From: an uncultured cyanobacterium
GTDB taxonomy: Bacteria; Cyanobacteriota; Cyanobacteriia; PCC-6307; Cyanobiaceae
Assembly: GCA_903871775.1 (NCBI GenBank)
Contig: CAIQIA010000004.1
Span: forward strand, 1-64,000
Reading direction: 5' to 3'
DNA: 64,000 bases
Positions 34,270 through 41,869 of this stretch are shown here, piece by piece. The notes under the pieces are model-generated. The model searched no databases, was not told the origin of the DNA, and saw nothing but the letters and a program-made list of their open reading frames with translations. A program made the position numbers and the translations under genes. Every line of letters starts with the position of its first letter. Position 1 is the first letter of the stretch.

Positions 34270-35191
34270 AGCGGAACCCCAGATGGCAGGTGGAGGTGTC
34301 GATCCCCTGGGCCATCCGCGCCGCCGGCCGGTAGCGGCGGCAGTAACTGGGGGCACAGAGAAACGAGCCGCCCTTGACCACCCGCCGCGGCAGACCGCCG
34401 TGCTCTGACCCCGGGTCGATGCTCGCCAGCCGTGCCTGTTCCGACGCACCACAGCAGCCCCCGCCATGGCCTTCGCGATACCAGCTGGCGGTCCACTCCC
34501 AGACGTTGCCGATCATGTCGACCAGCCCATAGCCGTTCGGTGCATAACTGCCCACGGGCGAGGTGCCGGCATGGCCGTCGGCACGGCTGTTGGCATGGGG
34601 GAAAGGGCCCTGCCAGACGTTGGCCAGGTGGCGACCCCCGGGCTCGAGCTCATCGCCCCAGGCGTAGGCCCTGGCCTCAAGGCCGCCACGGGCGGCCCGT
34701 TCCCATTCGGCCTCGGTCGGCAACCGTTTGCCCAGCCAGGCGGCATAGGCCTCGGCATCACCACTGGTCACGTGCACCACCGGATGGTGTGAGCGGGTGC
34801 GGATCGCGCTGCCGGGACCCTCGGGATGGCGCCAGCTGGCCCCCGGCACGTAATGCCACCAGCGATAGGGATCGTCGAGAGGGACGGGGTGGTCGGGGGC
34901 GATGAAAACGATGGAGGCGGGTTGCAGGCGCTCGGGCGGCGCCCCGGGATAGTCGGCCGGATCAGCCGGGCATTCGGCCTGGGTGCGGTGGCCGGTGGCG
35001 GCCACGAACTTCTGGAACTGGGCATTGGTGACCGGCGCCCGGTCGATCCAGAAGCCCTCGACCGTGCAGGGGTGGGCCGGTGCCTCCTCCCGGTAGTGGT
35101 CGTCCGACCCCATGGCGAAGGTGCCGCCGGGGATCCAGACCATCCCCGGGGCCGGAGGCCGGCCCGGGGTGGACCGTCCCTCAGCCGCCAC
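34259..35191 (-). CDS. Formylglycine-generating enzyme (SUMF1/FGE family)
   Basis: FGE oxidises the active-site cysteine of sulfatases to formylglycine. In 310 residues one sees the family start MVWIPGGTFAMGSDDHYREE, the centre GKRLPTEAEWERAARGG, NVWEWT, and the catalytic pair C279/C284 in FLCAPSYCRRYRPAAR, matching the two reactive cysteines of human and bacterial FGEs. It overlaps the end of the sulfatase gene by 11 bases, so the enzyme and its probable substrate are co-expressed. No export signal is visible, so maturation would happen in the cytoplasm. Confidence 0.93.
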   Translation of the reverse strand: MAAEGRSTPGRPPAPGMVWIPGGTFAMGSDDHYREEAPAHPCTVEGFWIDRAPVTNAQFQKFVAATGHRTQAECPADPADYPGAPPERLQPASIVFIAPDHPVPLDDPYRWWHYVPGASWRHPEGPGSAIRTRSHHPVVHVTSGDAEAYAAWLGKRLPTEAEWERAARGGLEARAYAWGDELEPGGRHLANVWQGPFPHANSRADGHAGTSPVGSYAPNGYGLVDMIGNVWEWTASWYREGHGGGCCGASEQARLASIDPGSEHGGLPRRVVKGGSFLCAPSYCRRYRPAARMAQGIDTSTCHLGFRCAV

Positions 35192-36683
35192 TGAGGGTGG
35201 CCTCCATCTTCTCGAGCACCTGCTGCACCGAGAAGCTGGCGGCCTTCTGCCGTGGGGGATAGTCGCGGAAGGTCTCCAGAAAACGCGCCACGAACGTCTG
35301 GGCGGGCACCAGCAGAAAGACGTGATCGAAGATCCAGTCCCAGTAGGTGTTGGAGGTGATGTCGGCCCGCTCGTAGGGGTCGGTGACCAGGTTGAAGATC
35401 TTGGGCACCCGCAGCTGGATGAACGGTTCGGCCCAGATCTGGCAGGTGCCGCTCACCCGCTGCTCCATGAACACGAACTTCCAGTTGTCGTAACGCAGGC
35501 CGGTGAGGTCGCCGTCATCCGAGAAGTAGAAGAACTCCTGACGGGGGCTTCGGTCAGACTTACCGGTCCAGTAGTCGAGCATGTCGTAGCCGTCGAGGTG
35601 CACCCGGAAGATCTTGCCGCCGACGCTGTGACCCTGCAGCAGCTTCTCCTTGACATCAGGCTCACCGGCGGCTGACAGCAGGGTCGGCAACCAGTCGAGG
35701 TGGCTCACGATGCCCGTGAAGACGCTGCCGGGGGCGATGCGACCGGGCCAGCGCACCAGGGCCGGCACCCGGTACGCCCCCTCCCAGTTGCTGTTCTTCT
35801 CGTTGCGGAAGGGCGTCATGCCGGCGTCGGGCCAGCTGTTCATGTGCGGACCGTTGTCGGTGCTGTACATCACGAGGGTGTCGTCGGTGATGCCCAGCTC
35901 GTCGAGCAGGTTGAGCATTTCGCCGATGCACTCGTCGTGATAGATCATCACGTCGTGGTATTCCGACTGCCAGCGGCCGCTGCGGCCCACGTCCTGGGGC
36001 CTGGCGTAGGTGCGGAAGTGCATGTGGGTGGTGTTGAACCACACAAAGAACGGCTCGCCGGAGGCGACGGCATCGCGGATGAAGCGCTTCGCCTCGGCCA
36101 TGAACTCGTCGTCGGCGGTCTCCATGCGCTTGCGGCTCAGCGGCCCGGTGTTCTCGATGCGCTGGCTGCCGTCGGGATTGGCCCAGCAGTGCAGCACACC
36201 CCGGGGGCCGAACCGTTCGCGGAAGTTGGGGAAATCTTCGGCGGGCGGGTAGTCGCGCAGTTCGGGCTCCTCCTCGGCGTTGAGGTGGTAGAGGTTGCCG
36301 AAGAATTCGTCGAACCCGTGCTGGGTCGGCAGATGCTCGTCGCGGTCGCCGAAATGGTTCTTGCCGAACTGGCCGGTGCGGTAGCCGTGGGGCTTGAGCA
36401 GCTCGGCGATGGTCGGATCCTCGGCCTTGTATCCCTGCTCAGCCCCCGGCAGGCCCACCTTGCTGAGGCCGGTACGGAAGACACTCTGGCCGCTGATGAA
36501 GGCGGCGCGGCCGGCGGTGCAGCTCTGCTCGGCGTAGTAATGGATGAAGCGACCACCTTCGCGGGCGACCCGGTCGATGTTCGGGGTCTGATACCCCATC
36601 AGACCGTCGCTGTAGCAGCTGAGATTGCTCTGGCCGATGTCATCACCCCAGAGGATGAGGATGTTGGGCTTGCCGTTGGGCAT
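35181..36683 (-). CDS. Sulfatase (arylsulfatase family), formylglycine-dependent
   Basis: 500 residues with the sulfatase fold: metal site WGDDIGQSN, the maturation motif SCTAGRAAF (C55 to be converted to formylglycine), GKNHFGD, and YSTDNGPHMNSWPD. It should release sulfate from sulfate esters; the substrate is not predictable. There is no signal peptide, so it is probably cytoplasmic. A gene of this type with its own FGE suggests scavenging of organic sulfate. Its promoter must lie in the 36684-36879 gap, divergent from an AraC regulator. Confidence 0.92.
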   Translation of the reverse strand: MPNGKPNILILWGDDIGQSNLSCYSDGLMGYQTPNIDRVAREGGRFIHYYAEQSCTAGRAAFISGQSVFRTGLSKVGLPGAEQGYKAEDPTIAELLKPHGYRTGQFGKNHFGDRDEHLPTQHGFDEFFGNLYHLNAEEEPELRDYPPAEDFPNFRERFGPRGVLHCWANPDGSQRIENTGPLSRKRMETADDEFMAEAKRFIRDAVASGEPFFVWFNTTHMHFRTYARPQDVGRSGRWQSEYHDVMIYHDECIGEMLNLLDELGITDDTLVMYSTDNGPHMNSWPDAGMTPFRNEKNSNWEGAYRVPALVRWPGRIAPGSVFTGIVSHLDWLPTLLSAAGEPDVKEKLLQGHSVGGKIFRVHLDGYDMLDYWTGKSDRSPRQEFFYFSDDGDLTGLRYDNWKFVFMEQRVSGTCQIWAEPFIQLRVPKIFNLVTDPYERADITSNTYWDWIFDHVFLLVPAQTFVARFLETFRDYPPRQKAASFSVQQVLEKMEATLSGG

Positions 36684-36879
36684 GGAACTGCACGAGCTGG
36701 CGCAGTTTCACCCTGTGCAGGGCTGCCGTCCCTGTCAAGCGACGGGGCGTCCAGGGCCAAGACCTGCGGTTTCAGCACAGCGGCTGGGTGCCGTGACCGC
36801 CCGGAGGCTGCCCCCTCAAAGAGGTGATGAACGTTCGGGATCGTGTTGACCGCCGTCGAGGGGCTTTTCAGAATCAGGG

Positions 36880-37944
36880 ATGTTCTGGCGACGGATGCCG
36901 CAGCGGATGCCTGGAGCCGGGGAACAGCACCCCTTTGCCGCACTGCCCCTGGTCTTTCACGACCGCACCGCCAGGGTCGACACCGATCCCCAGGCCCTGG
37001 CGTCCCGTCTGGCCCAGCACTATGCCCTGCGGGAGTTCGCCCCCCGCGGCACCAGCCACGGCTCCTTTCTGCACCGGTCGGCCAGTGCCAGCGCCGGAGG
37101 GCTGACCATCACCTGCGGGTACACCTCACCGATCCAGGGGGCCATCGGTGGAACCCACGGCAGTGCTGCCATCAACCTGGTGTTCGCCGGCGAGGCCCGC
37201 TACACCATCGACGGGCGGACCCTGGCGATCGACCCTGAGCGGCCTTTGTACTTCGCGCCCGAGCAGGACTACCGCTACAGCACAGGGCACTACAGCGGCA
37301 TGGCCTTCCATGTTGATCTGGAGCGGATGCAGACGACGGCAGCGGCCATGGCCGGCCCAGGGGTGGCCCCCGGCCGGTTGCAGACGGATCTGCTGCAGCC
37401 CCGGGTGGTGAGTGACCCCGCCAGCCTCAACCTGCTGCCCCTGCTGCAGCGGCAGGCCGGCCTGCTCGACGACGCCAGCCACCTGGCCGGGGCCTACCTG
37501 CCCCACCTGCAGCTCGATGATCTGCTCTACCGCACCCTGGCCCTGATCCTGATGCCGCAGCTGCGGCAGCTGCTGGCCGAAGAACGGGGCAGCCCAGCCT
37601 GCGACCGGCAGCGCATCATCGGCGCCCTGGTGGAGTGGATCGACGCCCATCTCGAAGAGCCCCTCGCCCTCAGCAGCCTCGAACGGCAGAGCGGCTACTC
37701 CCGTCGCAGCCTGCAGCTGGCGTTCCAGCACCGCTACGGCTGCGGGCCTGTGCAGTGGATCCGTCGCCGGCGGCTGGAGCGGGCCCGCCAGGCGCTGCTC
37801 AATCCGTCACCGAACGACAGCGTCGGCTCGATCGCCCGGCGGTTCGGCTATCGCAACCTGCCGGCCTTCAGCCGCGAGTTCAGCCATCGCTACGGCCAGG
37901 CCCCATCGCTGCTGCTGCGGGAGGGGCGGCGGTTCCGGCCCTGA
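36880..37944 (+). CDS. AraC family transcription regulator, divergent from sulfatase
   Basis: 354 residues with a C-terminal AraC DNA-binding domain (LALSSLERQSGYSRRSLQLAFQ and DSVGSIARRFGYRNLPAFSREFS) and an N-terminal domain of about 230 residues (GGLTITCGYTSPIQGAI, LYFAPEQDYRY) resembling AraC_binding_2 (PF14525)-type sensors. It is divergent from the sulfatase gene, the usual position for a regulator of that gene. Its 3' end overlaps the convergent transporter gene by 65 bases, and both frames look real. Confidence 0.85.
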   Translation: MFWRRMPQRMPGAGEQHPFAALPLVFHDRTARVDTDPQALASRLAQHYALREFAPRGTSHGSFLHRSASASAGGLTITCGYTSPIQGAIGGTHGSAAINLVFAGEARYTIDGRTLAIDPERPLYFAPEQDYRYSTGHYSGMAFHVDLERMQTTAAAMAGPGVAPGRLQTDLLQPRVVSDPASLNLLPLLQRQAGLLDDASHLAGAYLPHLQLDDLLYRTLALILMPQLRQLLAEERGSPACDRQRIIGALVEWIDAHLEEPLALSSLERQSGYSRRSLQLAFQHRYGCGPVQWIRRRRLERARQALLNPSPNDSVGSIARRFGYRNLPAFSREFSHRYGQAPSLLLREGRRFRP

Positions 37945-38785
37945 GCAGCCGCACCAGCGGCAGGCTGACCAGCACCGTGACGGCCATCTGCCCCAGGATC
38001 GCCCCCTTGAGCCCCGGCAGGGTGCCCCCGTGCAGGTCGGTGAGCAGCAGGGCCAGACCCGGGTTGCGCAGGGCCGTCACCAGGGCGGTGGTGACGCCGT
38101 GGGGGGATCGTGGCCCGGCCATCAGGCGCCCCAGGGCCAGACCCAGCGCGCCCATCAGGGCCATCAGGGCCATGGCCGGCAGCTGCCGCGGCCAGACCGC
38201 CACCAGCTGGGGCAATCCCACGGCCAGCAGCACCAGCAGCAACAGCAGCAGCGCCCCATTCGCCAGGCGGTTCATGGGGCGCTCCAGGCGATCCGCCAGG
38301 GTGGGCCAGCGATGGCGGAGGGTCATGCCCAGCAGCAGCGGCAGCACCTGGGCCTGCCCCACCTGCAGGGCCACCGGCACCGACCGCACCTGCCAGCCCT
38401 CGAGGCCGAACACCGACCGGAACATCAGCGCCAGCAGCGGCACCGAGACGATCGCCACGAAAGCCGCCCCCACCTGCAACAGGGCCGCAAGCTGATGGTC
38501 GCCTCCCTCCTGGCGGGCCCTGCGCAGGGCCAGGGGAGCGCTGGGGCACACCGCCATCAGGGCCACGGCGGTGCGTTCACTCATGGACAGGGCCCCTGTC
38601 CAGGGCATCTGCAGCAGCAGCAGGGCCAGCACCGGCAGCAGCAGGCACGACCCCAGCAGCACCCGCAGCAGCAGACCGGGGGACTGGAGCCAGCGGCGCA
38701 GCAGCGGCCAGCGCAGGCTGAGGCCGAGGGCCAGCATCGTCGTGAACAGCAGCAGCCGCACGATCACCGCCACGGTGGTGTTCAT
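37880..38785 (-). CDS. Bile acid:sodium symporter-like (BASS family) membrane protein
   Basis: 301 residues from ATG 38785 with about nine membrane segments (IVRLLLFTTMLALGLSL, VLLGSCLLLPVLALLLLQM, VPVALQVGQAQVLPLLLGM and others) and the conserved VTTALVTALRNPGLALLLTD stretch typical of BASS proteins. It may transport organic anions with sodium; the substrate is unknown. The start overlaps the DUF202 stop by four bases. The last 20 codons overlap an AraC gene on the opposite strand; the actual end could be earlier in an ancestral form. Confidence 0.75.
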   Translation of the reverse strand: MNTTVAVIVRLLLFTTMLALGLSLRWPLLRRWLQSPGLLLRVLLGSCLLLPVLALLLLQMPWTGALSMSERTAVALMAVCPSAPLALRRARQEGGDHQLAALLQVGAAFVAIVSVPLLALMFRSVFGLEGWQVRSVPVALQVGQAQVLPLLLGMTLRHRWPTLADRLERPMNRLANGALLLLLLVLLAVGLPQLVAVWPRQLPAMALMALMGALGLALGRLMAGPRSPHGVTTALVTALRNPGLALLLTDLHGGTLPGLKGAILGQMAVTVLVSLPLVRLLRAGTAAPPAAAAMGPGRSDG

Positions 38786-39162
38786 CGCTGCAGCGCCCCC
38801 AGCAGCAGCAGCACCAGGGCGGCGGCACCGATGAGGCTGATCATCACGGCGGTGGCCGACGCGATCGAGGCCTCCTGGGTGTAGGTGAAGTCGTCGCGCA
38901 GCAGGCGCCTGAGGTTGCGATCGTGCTGGCGGGTGGCGGCCACCATCGCCACGACGCCGGTGATGATGAAGGCGACGGCGATGCCACGCACGCTCCATTC
39001 GGCATGCATCCGCACCCCGCCACGGCTGCGGATCGCCGCCACGATCTTGTCGAGACCGAAGCCGAAGCTGATCAGCGAGAGGCAGGTGCGGATCCAGGCC
39101 ATCAGCGTCCGCTCGGCGGCATCGCGGTTGCGCTGGCGCGCCAACTGATCGGCCAGGGTCAT
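38782..39162 (-). CDS. DUF202 (YidH-like) membrane protein
   Basis: 126 residues, with the DUF202 signature RTLMAWIRTCLSLISFGFGLDKI followed by three membrane helices (IAVAFIITGVVAMVAAT, ATAVMISLIGAAALVLLLLGA). Function unknown; such proteins often sit in small membrane-protein operons. It overlaps the DUF1622 gene upstream and the transporter gene downstream by four bases each. Confidence 0.88.
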   Translation of the reverse strand: MTLADQLARQRNRDAAERTLMAWIRTCLSLISFGFGLDKIVAAIRSRGGVRMHAEWSVRGIAVAFIITGVVAMVAATRQHDRNLRRLLRDDFTYTQEASIASATAVMISLIGAAALVLLLLGALQR

Positions 39163-39518
39163 GGGTCGACCGCCAGGCGCCGCTCCGCCTCCAGGTCGCG
39201 CACCAGAAAGACATTGAGCAGGGTGCGGATCACGGCCACCACCGCCAGCTGCACGAGGTTCTGGCTGGTGGGGCCGCTGGTGGTGGCCACAATGTCGGCC
39301 CCCAGCTGAAACTCGAGGGCCAGGGACAGCCAGTGGCCGAAGCGCAGCCGGGCCGCCGCCAGCCGTGGCATCGGGCTGCCGTCCCGGGGCCAGGGGGCCC
39401 GCCGGCGCAGGGCATCGATCACCCCCAGCAGCACGGTGAGCACCGAGAGGGATTCGAGCAGCAGCCGCAAGCCGCCGGCCACGGCCGCCAGCACATGTTC
39501 AGCAGACCCCGGATGCAT
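39159..39518 (-). CDS. DUF1622 membrane protein
   Basis: 119 residues with two to three membrane helices (LLLESLSVLTVLLGVIDAL, LGADIVATTSGPTSQNLVQLAVVAVIRTLLNVFL). The core FGHWLSLALEFQLGADIVATT and IRTLLNVFLVRDLE define DUF1622. The function is unknown. It is first of three coupled genes (DUF1622-DUF202-BASS). A TAGGGT box at 39554-39549 lies 31 bases upstream. Confidence 0.9.
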   Translation of the reverse strand: MHPGSAEHVLAAVAGGLRLLLESLSVLTVLLGVIDALRRRAPWPRDGSPMPRLAAARLRFGHWLSLALEFQLGADIVATTSGPTSQNLVQLAVVAVIRTLLNVFLVRDLEAERRLAVDP

Positions 39519-39548
39519 GCCGCCGCCAGAGGGGAAGACTGCCCGGAC

Positions 39549-39554
39549 CCTAGG
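39549..39554 (-). promoter_or_regulatory. TAGGGT -10-like box before the DUF1622 gene
   Basis: On the minus strand TAGGGT stands 31 bases before the DUF1622 ATG, in the 80-base gap after hypE. It is one of the recurrent TAGG boxes in this window. Confidence 0.4.
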
Positions 39555-39598
39555 CAGCGCCGCAGGAACGCACCAGACCGTGGCGGCAGGGTTGGTGT

Positions 39599-40612
39599 TC
39601 AGCAGATCCGCGGCAGCAGATCCCCCGTGGTGGGAGGCAGCAGCCGCTCGCTGCCGAAGCGGGTGACCAGCACCACCCGTGGTGACAGGCCGGGGGGGGG
39701 CGACTGGGCCTGGCCCACCAGGGCACCGCCGGCGGGGGAGAGCAGCGCCAGGGCCCGGGGCAGCTGCCGGGGCTCCACCGCCAGCAGGAAGCGCCCCTCG
39801 CAGGCGAGCTGCAGGGGCTCGAGCCCCAGCAGCGCACAGGTGCCCGTCACTGCCGGCAGCAACGGCAGGGCCGGCTCCTGCAATCGCAGATCCAGACCAC
39901 TGGCCATCGCCAGCTCCTCGAGGGTGGCGGCCAGTCCGCCGCGGGTGAGGTCCCGCAGAAAGCGCGGCACCACACCGGCGGCCAGCAACTGCTGCACCTG
40001 GGGCCAGAGGGGGGCGCAGTCGCTGGCGAGGGGGGGATCGAGCCGCAGACCGTGGCGAGCCGCCAGGATCGCCACCCCATGGCGGCCCAGGTCGCCGCTG
40101 AGCAGCAGCGCATCCCCGGCCCTGAGGGCCGAAGCCGTGATCGGCCCGGGGGCCTCGACCACCCCGAGGCCGCTGGTGGTCACGTAGAGCCCATCGGCCC
40201 GACCGCGCTCCACCACCTTCGTGTCGCCGGTGACGATGGTGACGCCGCAGTCGCGGGCGGCCGCCGCCATCGAGGTCAGCAGCCGCCGCAGCAGGGGCAG
40301 GGGCAGACCCTCCTCGAGGATCAGCGCCAGGCTGAGGTGCAGGGGCCGGGCTCCGGCCATGGCGAGGTCATTGGCGGTGCCGACCACCGCCAGCCGGCCG
40401 ATGTCGCCGCCGGGAAACTCGAGCGGCTGCACCACATAGCTGTCGCTGCTGAAGGCCAGCCGGCCCGCGGGCAGCCCCAGCACCGTGGCGTCATGGTCAG
40501 CGGCGGCATAGGCGCCGAGGATCGGCAGCAGTTCGCCATGGATCAGGGCCCGCATCGCCTGGCCGCCCCCCCCGTGGGCCAGCCGGATCGTCGCGCTGTC
40601 ATCGGAGTCCAT
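39599..40612 (-). CDS. hypE: Hydrogenase maturation protein HypE
   Basis: HypE receives a carbamoyl group from HypF on its C-terminal cysteine and dehydrates it to cyanide for the iron of the [NiFe] centre. The 337 residues show the AIRS/PurM-type ATP fold (AHGGGGQAMRALI, SSDSYVV, GTANDLAMAGARP, VTGDTKVVERG) and the diagnostic C-terminal PRIC, whose cysteine is the carrier. It is the last gene in the hox-hyp block, 3 bases after hypD. Confidence 0.96.
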   Translation of the reverse strand: MDSDDSATIRLAHGGGGQAMRALIHGELLPILGAYAAADHDATVLGLPAGRLAFSSDSYVVQPLEFPGGDIGRLAVVGTANDLAMAGARPLHLSLALILEEGLPLPLLRRLLTSMAAAARDCGVTIVTGDTKVVERGRADGLYVTTSGLGVVEAPGPITASALRAGDALLLSGDLGRHGVAILAARHGLRLDPPLASDCAPLWPQVQQLLAAGVVPRFLRDLTRGGLAATLEELAMASGLDLRLQEPALPLLPAVTGTCALLGLEPLQLACEGRFLLAVEPRQLPRALALLSPAGGALVGQAQSPPPGLSPRVVLVTRFGSERLLPPTTGDLLPRIC

Positions 40613-40615
40613 GGC

Positions 40616-41641
40616 TCAGTGCCGCCGGTAGCGCAGGTGGGCGGCACAGGCCCCCTCGTCCGAGACCATCGGCGCCCCGAGTGGATGGTCCGGGGTGCAG
40701 GCACTGCCGAAGGCCGGGCAGTCGAGCGGCCGGGCCAGACCCCGCAGGATCCGACCGCTGATGCAGGGCCCGTCATGGTTGCTGGCATCGGGCGGAAGGA
40801 TCCCGAAGCGACGGTCGGCATCGAGCACCGCATAGCGACCCCGCAGCCGCAGGCCGCCACCGGGAAGCAGGCCAAGGCCGCGCCAGGGCACATCCGCCGG
40901 CTCGAACACCGAAGCCAGCAACCGCCGGGCCCGGGGATTGCCGTCGGCCGTCACCACCGAGGCGTAAGCGTTGTCGAGGCGGGCCTCGCCCCGCTGCAGC
41001 TGGCGCCGGCAGGCCCCGACGGCCTGCAGCAGCTCGTCGGGGCCGAAACCGGCGACCACCACCGGCAACCGATGATCGTCGACCAGCTGCTGCAGCTCTG
41101 CGGTGCCCATGACGGCCGCCACATGCCCCGCCGCGAGGAACCCCTGCACCGCCGTCGCCCGATCGGCGGCGATCAACCGCATGGCCGGCACCACCCGCAC
41201 GTGGCAGACCAGCAGCGACAGGTTGGGCACCCCAAGGGCCAGGGCCTGGCGGGCCAGCAGGGCCGTGGCGGGGGCCGTGGTCTCGAAGCCCACCGCCAGC
41301 ATCACCACCTGCCGCTCTGGATGGTCTCGGGCCACGGCGAGGGCCTGCAGGGGGGTGGTGAGCAGCCGCACGTCGGCCCCGCGGGCGCGCAGGCCCAGCA
41401 GGTCGTGGCCGGGGCGGCTGCCGGGCACCTGCAGCATGTCGCCGTAGGAGCAGAAGATGACGCCGGGTTGCCCGGCCAGGGCCAGGGCCCGGTCGATCCG
41501 CTCCGCAGGGGTCACACACACCGGGCAGCCGGGCCCGTGGATCAGCCGCAGGTCAGCGGGCAGCAGCTGATCCAGGCCCCAGCGCAACAGGGCGTGGGTC
41601 TGGCCGCCGCAGACCTCCATCAGCGTCCACGGCCCAGTCAT
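40616..41641 (-). CDS. hypD: Hydrogenase maturation protein HypD
   Basis: HypD holds a [4Fe-4S] cluster and with HypC assembles Fe(CN)2CO. Motifs: MEVCGGQTHALLRWG, GPGCPVCVTP, SYGDMLQVPGS and GFETTAPATALL are the HypD family set. The C-terminal region (RILRGLARPLDCPAFG) gives further cysteines. The product of 341 residues is slightly shorter than E. coli HypD. The ATG overlaps the hypC stop (ATGA). Confidence 0.95.
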   Translation of the reverse strand: MTGPWTLMEVCGGQTHALLRWGLDQLLPADLRLIHGPGCPVCVTPAERIDRALALAGQPGVIFCSYGDMLQVPGSRPGHDLLGLRARGADVRLLTTPLQALAVARDHPERQVVMLAVGFETTAPATALLARQALALGVPNLSLLVCHVRVVPAMRLIAADRATAVQGFLAAGHVAAVMGTAELQQLVDDHRLPVVVAGFGPDELLQAVGACRRQLQRGEARLDNAYASVVTADGNPRARRLLASVFEPADVPWRGLGLLPGGGLRLRGRYAVLDADRRFGILPPDASNHDGPCISGRILRGLARPLDCPAFGSACTPDHPLGAPMVSDEGACAAHLRYRRH

Positions 41642-41844
41642 GGCAGCCCCCCCGCAGCGTCGACCAGGGCCAGGGCCAGCCCCACGTGCACCAGCACCGC
41701 ATCACCGACGGAGGCGGTGGGCAGACAGGCCAGGCTGACCCGCTGCCGCACGCCCCCGAAATCCACCTCGGCCGATCGCCAGAGCGGATCGCCGCCGTCC
41801 CCTTCGGCGACACTCACGATCACACCGGCCGTGGCCAGACACAT
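41638..41844 (-). CDS. hypC: Hydrogenase maturation chaperone HypC
   Basis: 68 residues beginning MCLATAG; the N-terminal cysteine after Met1 is the conserved ligand that carries the iron cofactor with HypD and delivers it to HoxH. The core (VDFGGVRQRVSLACLPTASVGDAVLVHVGLALALVD in two parts) is the OB-like fold of HypC. The protein is short but complete. It is 25 bases after hypF and overlaps hypD by four. Confidence 0.93.
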   Translation of the reverse strand: MCLATAGVIVSVAEGDGGDPLWRSAEVDFGGVRQRVSLACLPTASVGDAVLVHVGLALALVDAAGGLP

Positions 41845-41869
41845 GCCCTGCGGGGTCCCTGGCCAGGGT

